Assembly (NCBI GenBank): GCA_031963005.1
Contig: JASSUL010000019.1
Location: forward strand, 1 to 23,677
DNA from: JASSUD01 sp031963005
Lineage (GTDB): Bacteria > Pseudomonadota > Gammaproteobacteria > Burkholderiales > Burkholderiaceae
Reading direction: 5' to 3'
DNA length: 23,677 bases
Position numbers and translations under genes: made by a program. Below are positions 1-7,612 of the stretch, in pieces (within the stretch, counting starts at the first letter, position 1; every line of letters starts with the position of its first letter). Below the pieces are notes generated by a model. It was not told where the DNA came from. It worked only from the letters and a program-made list of their open reading frames with translations, and did not search any database.

Positions 1-2
1 AT

Positions 3-134
3 ATCGATCAAAAACTCGAGCAACTCGCCAAAGCGCAGCAAGATGAAAAAGATCGAAGAATTGCGGAGCTTGAAAAACAGTTAGCTAAAAAAGATGCATT
101 AATAGAAAAATTAATATTAGATAAATTAGCATAA
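3..134 (+). CDS. 3' end of a coiled-coil protein (partial)
   Basis: The window opens inside a reading frame that runs 43 codons to a TAA. The visible C-terminus is almost entirely charged and helical, with heptad-like spacing of Leu/Ile and many Lys, Glu and Gln (for example ELEKQLAKKDALIEKL), which predicts a coiled coil. The start lies outside the window, so the family cannot be named. A good intrinsic terminator follows about 60 bases downstream, which supports a real gene end. It resembles in style the coiled-coil proteins at 6253-6855 and 11948-12901, but I saw no direct sequence match. Confidence 0.6.
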   Translation: MDQKLEQLAKAQQDEKDRRIAELEKQLAKKDALIEKLILDKLA

Positions 135-193
135 AAGCAGTTTTTTTAATTTCAGCATCTAGAAACTCATAAAAAAATCCCTATTCTCATATT

Positions 194-220
194 AGCCCTT
201 TCATCAGAAAGGGCTTCTTT
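194..220 (+). terminator. Rho-independent terminator
   Basis: A perfect 9-bp stem (AGCCCTTTC / GAAAGGGCT) with an ATCA tetraloop is followed by TCTTT. It sits about 60 bases after the stop of the partial coiled-coil gene and most likely ends that transcript. Confidence 0.75.
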
Positions 221-615
221 ACGTGTGTTGAAATCTATAACTATCAATAAACCTAATGTAAAAGCTTTATGCCATAAAACTGACTGTGTTGGATGCTTCA
301 AATTTAATATGCTGCACTCCTTGAAATGAAAAATATTTTCATAAAGAGATCAGCATGAATATATTACATTCAGAAGAAATACGAAAATTAGAATTTGCAA
401 TGCGCGGCTGGTTTAATTAATTAGAAGAAGCTTCATAGATGATCAATAATGGTCATCAGCGGCCATTTGAGTGTCCATTGCAAGAAGTGATAAGAAAAAT
501 AAAAAATATTCTCACTGAAGCAAAAAGGGATGGTGGAGAAATAACTTTTGACGAGTTCAAAATTATCTGTGCAGATAAAGCTAAAAATATATTTAAATAT
601 CAATTATCTCATTAT
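221..615 (+). repeat. Repeat R1, copy A (long form)
   Basis: This stretch shares its two ends with 4600-4792. The left block (around 221-250) and the right block (around 450-615) match almost base for base, but copy A has about 199 extra bases between them. The extra segment is bounded by two copies of ATCAATAA (243-250 and 442-449); copy B keeps only one such site. The simplest reading is that copy B lost the segment by recombination between the 8-bp direct repeats. The right end of the shared sequence is at the SHY codons of the small gene it carries. Confidence 0.75.
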
Positions 616-642
616 AAAATTATCCGAATAGACATATTATGA
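355..642 (+). pseudogene. Small repeated gene of unknown function, two in-frame stops
   Basis: One frame runs from ATG 355 to a TGA at 642, broken by TAA near 418 and TAG at 436. Read through, it starts MNILHSEEIRKLEF and continues into a helical, charged segment (CPLQEVIRKIKNILTEAKRD, then GGEITFDEFKIICADKAKN) that is nearly identical in the copy at 4629-4792. Both stops fit C-to-T changes of Gln codons (CAA and CAG), judged from position only. A weak purine run precedes the ATG. The last eight or so codons differ from the other copy, so the original C-terminus is probably lost. I do not recognise the family. Translation could also restart at ATG 439, giving a 67-residue product. Confidence 0.5.
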
Positions 643-664
643 AGCAACTGAGCCTAGGGGAAAA
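639..664 (+). mobile_element. IS5-family transposase 5' scrap
   Basis: The start ATGAAGCAACTGAGCCTAGG matches the first codons (MKQLSLG) of the IS5-type transposase seen at 8160 on the minus strand and at 9474 on the plus strand. Homology ends within about 26 bases. It marks a former insertion or a recombination junction directly after repeat R1. Confidence 0.55.
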
Positions 665-689
665 TTGATTTAAAGAACTTCTCAAAAAA

Positions 690-946
690 ACATCTTTAAT
701 TTGTGCAATTTACATCCGCTTCATTTCCAAAAAATGGAAGCCCTTAACTGTCCGCCAAAAGAAGTCAATTCCATAGGGCATATACCCTACAAGCAAAGCA
801 GCCTGTTTCAGTGCTTTATATGCTGGTGCAGCACGCTCTAAAAATTATAAAAACACACTTTGAAATAAGTACACCGCCTTATCGCCAAAGGTATCGATTC
901 TTCTAATACTCCGTCTTATTTCCCACCATCACAAAAAGAACTTCCT
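690..946 (+). pseudogene. Decayed coding sequence upstream of the WD40 gene
   Basis: No long frame is open here, but three frames taken in turn look protein-like: 704-841 reads NLHPLHFQKMEALNCPPKEV, about 772-900 reads YTLQAKQPVSVLYMLVQHAL, and the last part (VHRLIAKGIDSSNTPSYFPP) runs in frame into the ATG at 947. The helical character resembles TPR-type regions. I infer that the WD40 gene once began further upstream and that its N-terminus has been lost by frameshifts. This rests on reading-frame appearance only. Confidence 0.4.
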
Positions 947-3802
947 ATGCTTGCACGCTTTTCTGCTCGAGTAACTGAATTCATGCACTCCTCTGCTACG
1001 GCGCTTAAACGTGGTGAAGCCGCATTACAGCAAGCGGAGGATCATCAAAACAATCGAGAATTTGAGCAAGCACAAAGCTGCCTCTATACCGCCAAAGCCG
1101 CTTTAAAGCATGCAATGCCTACTGAAGAAGAAGCGGAAATCCGACCACTACTGGCGCAGGTCTACCAGAAACAAGCCGAACTTTTGCAACATCAAGAAGG
1201 CTTTGATGTGGATGTTGTGCGTGAGCGCTATACGCGCGCATTGGAATATTTTGCCAATTGTACGGATTCGGTCAGTTTGACGCGCAAAGTCGAAGTGCAA
1301 AGAAGATTGATTCTTTTGCCAGGCAGCTCTGGTATTGCTCAAATAGCGCGTGCGTTGTGGGAGCAGAGTCAGCAGGAGCCGGAGGTGAAAGAAACAGCAT
1401 TACTCAATACACGGGATTTGGTGAATGATCTGGCTGCGCTGGACTTTTTAGCTAAACGGGTAAAGCAGTATCCTACCTTTGCAGCACACCTACATCAGTG
1501 GATAGAAGCTTCAAAAGCCATAAATGCACCGGTAACGACAGGCGCGGCCAATGCCATCACCATCTTAGTGCGAGCTGGTGTCCAATTTAATGGGGCGGAT
1601 TTACGAGGGATACGCGTTCCCGGCGCGGATTTGAGTTTTGGGGTATTTGATTATGCACAGTTACAAGGTGCGGATCTACGCAATACTTCTCTTCGTGCTA
1701 TTTGGCTCCGTCAGGCCGATTTACGGGGTGCCAAGATGGAGGGGGTGCAGTTTGGTGACTTGCCTTTGATCCAGGAAGAGAGAGAGGTCGGTGCCTGCGC
1801 CTACTCTCCAGATGGAAGAACCTGTGCAGTAGGACTGTATAACGGCAACATCCATCTCTATAACACGCAGAGCTGGGAGAAAATCGGCACGTTAACGGGC
1901 CATACTGACTGGGTTAGTAGCGTGGTGTATTCGCCGAATGGTAAGCAGATTGCCTCGGGGAGTTGGGATAATACGGTGCGAGTGTGGGATGCGGACTCTG
2001 GGGCGCTTATCGCTACTTTAAAGGGCCATACTAGCATTGTGAGTAGCGTGGCGTATTCACCGAACGGTCAGCAGATCGCCTCGGGGAGCGATGATCATAC
2101 GGTGCGGCTGTGGGATACAGCCTCTGGGGCGCTTACCGCCATTTTAACGGGCCATACTAACTATGTTAATAGTGTGGTGTATTCACCGAACGGTCAGCAG
2201 ATCGCATCGGCGAGTCATGATCATACGGTGCGGCTGTGGGATACAGCCTCTGGCGCGCTCACTGCCACTTTAACAAGCCATACTGATGTGGTTACTAGCG
2301 TGGTGTATTCGCCGAGCGGTCAGCAGATCGCCTCGGGGGGTAAGGATAATAAGGTGCAGCTGTGGGATGCAGCATCAGGGGCGCTTACCGCCACTTTAAG
2401 GGGCCATACTGACATTGTTACTAGCGTGGTGTATTCGCCGAGCGGTGAGCAGATCGCCTCGGGGAGTTGGGATAATACGGTGCGGCTGTGGGATGCGCGC
2501 TCTGGGGCGCGTATCCGCGCTTCAACGAGCCATACTAACAGGGTTAGTAGCGTGGTGTATTCGCCGAATGGTCAGCAAATCGCCTCAGGGAGTTGGGATA
2601 ATACGGTGCGGCTGTGGGATGCGCGCTTTGCTCAGTTTAGCCGCAATGTAATCGGCCATACTAAAAAGGTTACTAGCGTGGTGTATTCGCCGAACGGTGA
2701 GCAGATCGCCTCGGGGAGTGATGATCATACGGTGCGGCTGTGGAATGCAGCCTCTGGGGCGCTTACCGCCACTTTAAGGGGCCATACTGACATTGTTACT
2801 AGCGTGGTGTATTCACCGAACGGTCGGCAGATCGCCTCGGGGAGTGAGGATAATATGGTGCGAGTGTGGGATGCAGCCTCTGGGGCGCTTACCGCCACTT
2901 TAGCTGGCCATATTAACTATGTTACTAGCGTGGTGTATTCGCCAAATGGTCAGCAAATCGCCTCAGGGAGTTGGGATAATACAGTGCGGCTGTGGGATGC
3001 AGACTCTGGGGCCCTTATCGCCACTTTAACGGACCATACTGGCGTGGTTAGTGGCGTGGTGTATTCGCCGAGCGGTGAGCAGATCGCCTCGGGGAGTGAG
3101 GATAATACGGTGCAGCTGTGGGATGCAGACTCTGGGGCGCTTACCGCCATTTTAATAGGCCATACTAGCTGGGTTAGTAGCGTAGTGTATTCGCCGAATG
3201 GTGAGCAGATTGCCTCGGGGAGCCAGGATCATACGGTGCGACTATGGGATGCAGACTCTGGGGCGCTTACCGCCATTTTAATAGGCCATACTGGCTGGGT
3301 TAGTAGCGTAGTGTATTCGCCGAACGGTGAGCAGATCGCTTCGGGGAGCCAGGATCATACGGTGCGGTTGTGGGATGCAGCATCTGGGGAGCTTACCGCC
3401 ACTTTAACCGGCCATACTAAGGAGGTTCATAGCGTGGTGTATTCGCCAAATGGTCAGCAAATCGCCTCAGGGAGTAGGGATAATACGGTGCGGCTGTGGG
3501 ATGCAGCATCAGGGCGGTGTTTGGCAGTGATTCGAGGTTTCAATGGATATGTCAACAGTCTCGCTTGGAAGGTCGCCTCAGACAACCAGTACTTAGTGGC
3601 TGGTAGTGAAGATAAATCAGTTCGTATGTGGCAAGTGATAGAAGCAAAAGGTCACTATCAGGCGCGCTTGTGCTGGAGTTCAACGCACGAAGTACTTACT
3701 GTAACAGATGCCTCTATCCAAGAAGTGCAAGGCTTAAACCCGGTCAATAAGCAACTCTTGGAGCAACGCGGGATAGTGGGTAGACCCTCTCATGTAGCAT
3801 GA
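947..3802 (+). CDS. Pentapeptide + WD40 repeat protein, probable effector
   Basis: A 951-residue protein. Residues 1-200 are helical and charged (GEAALQQAEDHQNNREFEQA), TPR-like. About 215-272 holds pentapeptide repeats (GADLRGIRVPGADLS, QGADLRNTSLR). From about 278 there are some 15 WD40 units of 42 residues, each near VSSVVYSPNGxQIASGSxDxTVRLWDA; the first and last are divergent, and the middle thirteen are nearly identical. Fifteen blades could form two propellers. WD40 propellers are protein-binding platforms; no catalytic domain is visible. The same pentapeptide-WD40 layout and C-terminus (LLEQRG.VG) recur at 9997-11469, where an F-box comes first. ATG 947 is the first ATG after coding-like sequence and has only a weak ribosome site, so the present gene may be N-terminally truncated. 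The stop is TGA. Whether it is secreted cannot be seen. Confidence 0.85.
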   Translation: MLARFSARVTEFMHSSATALKRGEAALQQAEDHQNNREFEQAQSCLYTAKAALKHAMPTEEEAEIRPLLAQVYQKQAELLQHQEGFDVDVVRERYTRALEYFANCTDSVSLTRKVEVQRRLILLPGSSGIAQIARALWEQSQQEPEVKETALLNTRDLVNDLAALDFLAKRVKQYPTFAAHLHQWIEASKAINAPVTTGAANAITILVRAGVQFNGADLRGIRVPGADLSFGVFDYAQLQGADLRNTSLRAIWLRQADLRGAKMEGVQFGDLPLIQEEREVGACAYSPDGRTCAVGLYNGNIHLYNTQSWEKIGTLTGHTDWVSSVVYSPNGKQIASGSWDNTVRVWDADSGALIATLKGHTSIVSSVAYSPNGQQIASGSDDHTVRLWDTASGALTAILTGHTNYVNSVVYSPNGQQIASASHDHTVRLWDTASGALTATLTSHTDVVTSVVYSPSGQQIASGGKDNKVQLWDAASGALTATLRGHTDIVTSVVYSPSGEQIASGSWDNTVRLWDARSGARIRASTSHTNRVSSVVYSPNGQQIASGSWDNTVRLWDARFAQFSRNVIGHTKKVTSVVYSPNGEQIASGSDDHTVRLWNAASGALTATLRGHTDIVTSVVYSPNGRQIASGSEDNMVRVWDAASGALTATLAGHINYVTSVVYSPNGQQIASGSWDNTVRLWDADSGALIATLTDHTGVVSGVVYSPSGEQIASGSEDNTVQLWDADSGALTAILIGHTSWVSSVVYSPNGEQIASGSQDHTVRLWDADSGALTAILIGHTGWVSSVVYSPNGEQIASGSQDHTVRLWDAASGELTATLTGHTKEVHSVVYSPNGQQIASGSRDNTVRLWDAASGRCLAVIRGFNGYVNSLAWKVASDNQYLVAGSEDKSVRMWQVIEAKGHYQARLCWSSTHEVLTVTDASIQEVQGLNPVNKQLLEQRGIVGRPSHVA
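1906..3530 (+). repeat. 126-bp tandem repeat array coding for WD40 blades
   Basis: The landmark GTGTATTCGCCGAA recurs every 126 bases (for example near 1924, 2050 and 2176), about thirteen times. Copies are close to identical at the DNA level, so they are being homogenised or have recently expanded. Differences concentrate in the codons just before V(S/T)SVVYSP, in the GSxDx positions, and in the residue after WDA. Confidence 0.9.
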
Positions 3803-3876
3803 TGGAATAAAAAGAGAAGTGCCAGGCTTTTTTGAGTGAGGAGGAGGTGTAGTAGTTCCAACCAGATCTGCCGTAA

Positions 3877-4359
3877 TGCACTCAACATTGTGGTAGTGAA
3901 TATGGTTGCTCTGACATGCCTAAAGGTGTGTGATGCCAATCAGCACGGGAGATGTATGTCGCCAGCACACAGCAAGGCACCTTTCCAGAGAGGGTGACGT
4001 CTCCTCCACAAAAATATAACACCTCAAAAACGACTACAGGCAGCAATAGCAATAATCTAGGTTCTACCAGTATGGTAGCCGAAGTCTTTGAGGCTGGAGC
4101 GCGCACAACCCAATTTTCCACTCAACCCCTTTCTATGCGTGCTCCTGCACAAGTGATGCGCATTTGGATTGCACCGTTGGAAGACAAACAGGGGGATTTA
4201 ATGGTTTCTGGTTATATCTACACCGAGATCGAGCCTCGGCGGTGGGGAATCGCAAACCGTATGTTCAACCATGAGCCGGTACTTAGGCCGCTACAAGCGG
4301 TGGCACTGCAGCCTTTATCTGAGATAGGCACAACCCATGAAACAAAGCACGATCATTGA
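3877..4359 (+). pseudogene. traV: TraV-like F-type conjugation lipoprotein, broken
   Basis: TraV is the outer-membrane lipoprotein of the F-type type IV secretion core. The C-terminal half carries the family signature: RAPAQVMRIWIAPLEDKQGD, then YIYTEIEPRRWG. Upstream in the same frame, GSEYGCSDMPKGV / CQSAREMYVAS matches the usual cysteine-rich N-terminal part (FGC..MP.GV.C.SAR.VY), but a TGA at 3931-3933 splits it, perhaps from an Arg CGA. The lipobox segment seems to be in another frame around 3850-3890, implying an additional frameshift. ATG 3952 gives a 135-residue remnant without signal peptide or lipobox. The next reading frame overlaps its end (ATG 4337), as expected in a tra operon. 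No other tra gene is recognisable here, so the system is not functional from this locus. Confidence 0.7.
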
Positions 4360-4492
4360 ATCAGAAGTTACACAGACATGGGATAGCGTATTGCCTTTGC
4401 GTTTACCCCTTCCTGTGTTGTTAGTATTTGCCTGCCTTATATCCGTACTGTTCACGGTGAAGTGGCCCCCAAAAGTTGGATATCTAATCTAA
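4337..4492 (+). CDS. Short membrane protein, truncated by IS3 remnant
   Basis: This frame overlaps the end of the TraV remnant by 23 bases, typical of tra operon coupling. It encodes 51 residues: a hydrophilic N-terminus (MKQSTIIESEVTQTWDSV) and one membrane segment (LPLPVLLVFACLISVLFTV). From about base 4458 the sequence is the terminal repeat of an IS3-family element, so the last dozen codons come from the insertion. The intact gene was presumably a conjugation component encoded after TraV; I cannot name it. Confidence 0.45.
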   Translation: MKQSTIIESEVTQTWDSVLPLRLPLPVLLVFACLISVLFTVKWPPKVGYLI

Positions 4493-4603
4493 CTTTTTGG
4501 TTTTTTTTCATGAGTAAGCACAGTAGGGAATTGAAGCTAAAAGTTGGTCACGACTTATTTGTCTGGTCAAGCTGGTTACAGAGAAGTGGGTCAGCAATAA
4601 CGT
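4458..4603 (+). mobile_element. IS3-family remnant: left end and orfA start
   Basis: The sequence TGAAGTGGCCCCCAAAAGTT is a typical terminal repeat of IS3-family (IS150-like) elements. ATG 4510 begins MSKHSRELKLKV, the start of OrfA, a helix-turn-helix transposase subunit. After about 13 codons the frame shifts, and the continuation YLSGQAGYREVGQQ is readable in the next frame before a TAA. Everything downstream of roughly 35 codons is missing and replaced by repeat R1 copy B. A matching outer end may lie at 17127-17151. Confidence 0.7.
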
Positions 4604-4792
4604 GTATTAAAATCTATAACTATCAATATAGTCATCAGCTGCCATTTGAGTGTCCATTGCAAGAAGTGATAAGAAAAGTAAAAATATTCTCACCGAAGCA
4701 AAAAGGGATGGTGGAGAAATAACTTTTGACGAGTTCAAAATTATCTGTGCAGATAAAGCTAAAAATATATTTAAATATCAATTATCTCATTA
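4600..4792 (+). repeat. Repeat R1, copy B (deleted form) with fragment of the small repeated gene
   Basis: This matches 221-250 joined directly to about 450-615. The coding part reads the same protein segment as the gene at 355-642 (GGEITFDEFKIICADKAKN, then IFKYQLSHY), but with no start codon region and with a one-base loss near 4682 that shifts the frame. It is flanked on the left by the IS3 remnant and on the right by unrelated sequence. Confidence 0.7.
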
Positions 4793-4799
4793 CACCAAT

Positions 4800-4925
4800 A
4801 TGATCTTTAAATCAATAAAACCCATCACGATTGCTATTTTGTTAGGCGCCATTTGTTGCTTTGGTAATGCTTACCTCCCTTCCCATATCCACCATGTATC
4901 TGTTGAAAGCCTGGGAAGTTATTGA
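4800..4925 (+). CDS. Signal-peptide fragment of a lost exported protein
   Basis: ATG 4800 opens a 41-codon frame beginning with a classic signal peptide: MIFKSIKPITIAILLGAICC, then FGNA as a likely signal peptidase I site. The following 17 residues do not suggest a domain, and another frame (4861-5295) becomes open over the same bases. The best reading is the 5' end of an exported protein gene, possibly conjugation-related, fused to another gene by a deletion. No ribosome site is obvious. Confidence 0.35.
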   Translation: MIFKSIKPITIAILLGAICCFGNAYLPSHIHHVSVESLGSY

Positions 4926-5295
4926 AGAAGCGCTCGTCTATTTACACGATGTCACGCAAGAAATAGACACGTTTTTAGAAGAGGTTGAGCTGATTGCGCA
5001 AACTAAATCATCCACGTTCTATTGGCCCGTAGCGATGATTGTAGTGGGGGTGTTGAGCGTCCTGATGGTGCAAGCGGCCGAAGTGACAGGGTTCGCCGTG
5101 GGACTAATATCAATTCTATCTGCGTGCTTTATAGCGTGTTTGTGTTTCATCCGTGTATGGTCTGAGCGCAATGCCGTCCAAACTCTGGCGCAGTGGAAAA
5201 AACGGCAAAGGCAATGACATACGTTGGAGAAATATTTGACGTTGTTTTGGTGGGGAGAGATGGTTAAAGAAAAGCGTAACTACCTGGTTGAATAA
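4861..5295 (+). pseudogene. Two-helix membrane protein, in-frame TGA
   Basis: The frame opens at TTG 4861 (internal ATG at 4894) and runs through TGA 5215-5217 to TAA 5295. It has a helical N-terminal part (EVIEEALVYLHDVTQEIDTF) and two membrane helices (WPVAMIVVGVLSVLMVQAAE and FAVGLISILSACFIACLCFI), then a basic tail. A second copy of the C-terminal half at 23412-23603 has TGG (Trp) exactly where this copy has TGA, and the 26 codons after the TGA remain conserved (LEKYL.LFW.GEM.K.KRN). This copy therefore lost its end by a G-to-A change. Without readthrough the product ends at KKRQRQ. Family and function are unknown. Confidence 0.6.
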
Positions 5296-5594
5296 AATTA
5301 TTTTTTAAATAAGCCTATAAATTACTAAATATTTAAAATATAAGCATTTTTCTGTATATTTTTAATATTTATTGATTATTTAAGATGCTCAATTAGATAA
5401 AAAAGGAAGTGTGAGTAAAGAGAGTGAGGAAAACGTACCCGAGTGACGTAAGTCGCGAGCAATTTATTTAGATTTCAGGAATAGGAAAAATAAGTAATTT
5501 TTATCATGGTATGCATATTTTGACCTGCGGTGGCAGCAATATTGTGCCCCTTTGAGGATAAAAAGGTCTGATCCTATCTGTCCATGGAGCATGT
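5296..5594. other. Gene-free AT-rich spacer
   Basis: About 300 bases, very AT-rich up to 5400, then a less AT-rich patch (5415-5470) without coding frame. I see no convincing terminator, tRNA or repeat. The GGAG at 5585-5588 in its last bases is a plausible ribosome site for ATG 5595. Confidence 0.5.
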
Positions 5595-6252
5595 ATGCAG
5601 CCTGTGGCACCCATTGCCAATGCTACCTATATTTCAGGTTTTTCCTCTAATACAACGCAGGGGCATTCTGTTTACAGTAGTCGAAAAGAAAATAAAATTA
5701 AAGAAACGTTACACGAAGAAGAAGCTAGCAACATTCATTTAAAACCCTTTCCCAATATGATCAGTGGCTCTTCCCAGATAATTGAGGCAAGGCCTCGGCA
5801 CAAGGTAGTCTATCGGATAAATTAACCACTTCGATTGATGATGCTGAGAAGAGGCTAGACGAAGAGGGATGCAAACAATTTAATTGAGCACGGCCTTAAA
5901 ATACATTCCTCAAAACAGAATAGAGCAGAGCAGGCAATCTTGTAAGAATAAAAAGAATGTACTGTACAAGAGAAAGTGCATAGTAGATTTTTTGAAGAAT
6001 CAAAGGCTTTTAATAAAGGTATTATAGAATTTGTAAAAGGGATCGAACGTCCCCTAAAAGCTTTGCTTTTAAATCGACTGAAAATACATAAGGGGAAAGA
6101 AAAGGCAATCTCATTAAATAATGTGGATGAAGAAGAGCGCACTGTTCTAGAGAAATTAAAATTTTTCAATAAAGATATCTTGAATTTGGTCCAGAATATT
6201 GACAAATTTCTCGCGAAAAACCCTCTAACTAACTTCAAAAAAAATAAAATGA
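5595..6252 (+). pseudogene. Decayed gene of unknown function (several frameshifts)
   Basis: ATG 5595 is well placed after GGAG (6-base spacing) and starts MQPVAPIANATYISGF; this frame stops at 5825. Coding-like sequence then continues in other frames: LSDKLTTSIDDAEKRLDEEG to a stop near 5885, EHGLKIHSSKQNRAEQAIL to a TAA near 5945, then KVHSRFFEESKAFNKGIIEF from GTG 5976. That last part continues as a helical segment (ISLNNVDEEERTVLEKLKFF) up to the start of the next gene. I read this as one ancestral gene, mostly helical, broken by at least two indels and stops. The GTG 5976 frame (114 codons) overlaps the start of the 6253 gene. No family is recognised. An overlapping minus-strand frame (5855-6259) looks like a shadow. 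Confidence 0.45.
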
Positions 6253-6855
6253 ATGGCAACCGCGATTACAGCAATAGGAGCTGCAACTACAGGGGTTATG
6301 GTTTATCGAGAAATAATTAAAATTAAAACCGGAGTTGTCGCTGCAACAACAACTTTAGCAACATGGGCCATTAATGCATTTTTGATACCTATACTTGAAT
6401 TAAAACAGCAGTACATGACTGAAGACATTCAAACTGTGAGGGATGCGATATATTCCTCCACGTTGATGCATAATCTACATCAAAGGATAGATATTATGGA
6501 GGCAATCCTTAATAAAGTTGATAACCATATTGCTAATATGGATTTTAATTTAAATAAAAAGATTAATGAGAGTAATGAAAATTTAAATAAAAAGATTGAT
6601 GAATATATTGAAAATTTCAATAAAAATGTTGAAAATTTCAATAAAATAATTTATGAAAATATTGAAAATATTGAAAATATTAAAAAGATTGCTAAAAGAG
6701 ATGAGGAGCATATAAAAGAAATTGCTGAGATATACAGAAGGCAAAAAGAAGATATTCTGAATCTTATAGTCCAATTTAATGAAAAAATATCTGAATTAGA
6801 AAATAATACATTAGCGCGCCTACCAAATGTCCCAGCATCTACTAATGGAATTTAA
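6253..6855 (+). CDS. Coiled-coil protein with N-terminal hydrophobic segments
   Basis: A 200-residue protein. The N-terminus has two hydrophobic stretches, MATAITAIGAATTGVMVY and VVAATTTLATWAINAFLIPI, likely membrane-associated. Residues 60-190 form a long coiled coil with short near-repeats (NLNKKINESNENLNKKIDEY, then NFNKNVENFNK and ENIENIENIKK). There is no strong ribosome site before ATG 6253, and the upstream frame overlaps it, so the gene could also be the 3' part of the broken gene before it. The layout (hydrophobic N-terminus, then coiled coil) is like the protein at 11948-12901. This pattern is common among secreted proteins of intracellular bacteria, but secretion is only inferred. 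Confidence 0.65.
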   Translation: MATAITAIGAATTGVMVYREIIKIKTGVVAATTTLATWAINAFLIPILELKQQYMTEDIQTVRDAIYSSTLMHNLHQRIDIMEAILNKVDNHIANMDFNLNKKINESNENLNKKIDEYIENFNKNVENFNKIIYENIENIENIKKIAKRDEEHIKEIAEIYRRQKEDILNLIVQFNEKISELENNTLARLPNVPASTNGI

Positions 6856-6999
6856 AAATTCAGCATTTTTTTATAAAATTAATTATTAATTTAAAAAATA
6901 TAATTAACGTAATTTCCATTTAACAGTCAAAATAATAGAATTGTTTGAGATGATTTCTGTTTTTGTTTGAGTTCAAACTTGATTTTTAAGCATGGTTGC

Positions 7000-7295
7000 T
7001 CTTTATTAAAAAATATAAATTTCAACCATTTAAGTCAACTACACCACCTCCTATTGAAAACGAAGAAAGTATCGCTTTATTTAAACTGCTTTCTAAAAAA
7101 ATGAAAACACACTCCGATACTATTTGTTAAACCAAGAAGGGAGAAAAGTATTGCAAAAATATCATGATGCGGAGAAATTCATTCAAAATGTTCTCTCATG
7201 AAAAATTGAAGGAGAGAAAGCTGGTAAAGCAACAGCAATCATTTTATCTGGAGATGCTAATAATCCTAATATCACTTCGCAAGATTTGTGTGATA
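7000..7295 (+). pseudogene. Degraded copy of the gene at 18435-19298
   Basis: Across 7060-7295 the DNA aligns with about 18530-18760. In broken frames it reads NENTLRYYLL.QEGR.VL, AEKFI..VL, KIEGEK, then KATAIILSGDANNPNIT, versus KATEIILSGSAHNPNIT in the intact gene. There are frameshifts near 7100 and an in-frame TGA at 7199-7201. The remaining two thirds of the gene are absent; the homology resumes 40 bases later at the terminator and capsid module. The 6856-7000 stretch before it is AT-rich and holds nothing I can identify. Confidence 0.7.
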
Positions 7296-7363
7296 TATGT
7301 ATAATGGTTATACATATTATGTCGGTACAGGTGGATATAAAAATACCACCGTAATATCTATTC

Positions 7364-7406
7364 GGAGCACACTCTATTTCATAAAACAGGGTGTGCTCCT
7401 TTTTTC
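7364..7406 (+). terminator. Rho-independent terminator (module copy 1)
   Basis: A perfect 9-bp stem, GGAGCACAC / GTGTGCTCC, with an 18-base loop is followed by six T. The same structure with a slightly changed left arm occurs at 19487-19527, in the same position between the two genes of the duplicated module. Conservation of the stem in both copies supports function, or a shared recent origin. Confidence 0.8.
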
Positions 7407-7476
7407 TTATCCAAGCCGCGTTCTTAACGCATTGGGCGACACTGTTTACTGGTTTGCTGTTCATTTCCCCCACACT

Positions 7477-7612
7477 ATGCCCATTACCTCCGACGATCTG
7501 CGCGAACTGATTAAAGTTTTGCTCGATGACTATCTCCGCAATATTCCGATCGATCAAATCGGCGTAGAGCGACCCTTGCTCAAACGCTGTTTAGCCAAAT
7601 GCAAATTGTTTT
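7477..7612 (+). pseudogene. Phage capsid-like protein, N-terminal fragment
   Basis: ATG 7477 begins MPITSDDLRELIKVLLDDYL, then RNIPIDQIGVERPLLKRCLA, almost the same as the longer copy at 19599. After about 45 codons the homology stops and the sequence becomes the inside end of a truncated IS5-family transposase on the opposite strand. The identification as capsid rests on the longer copy. Confidence 0.6.

Noticed and set aside
2415..3150. Small frames within the WD40 array on both strands
   Set aside because: Repetitive shadows created by the 126-bp units.
1906..3530. Regularly spaced repeats suggesting a CRISPR-like array
   Set aside because: The 126-base period is one WD40 blade, in frame over the whole array, with no spacers.
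5415..5470. GC-richer patch as a possible small RNA
   Set aside because: No convincing stem, terminator or promoter could be drawn.
5855..6259. 134-codon minus-strand frame rich in Phe and Ser
   Set aside because: Composition typical of an antisense shadow of Lys/Glu-rich helical coding sequence on the plus strand.
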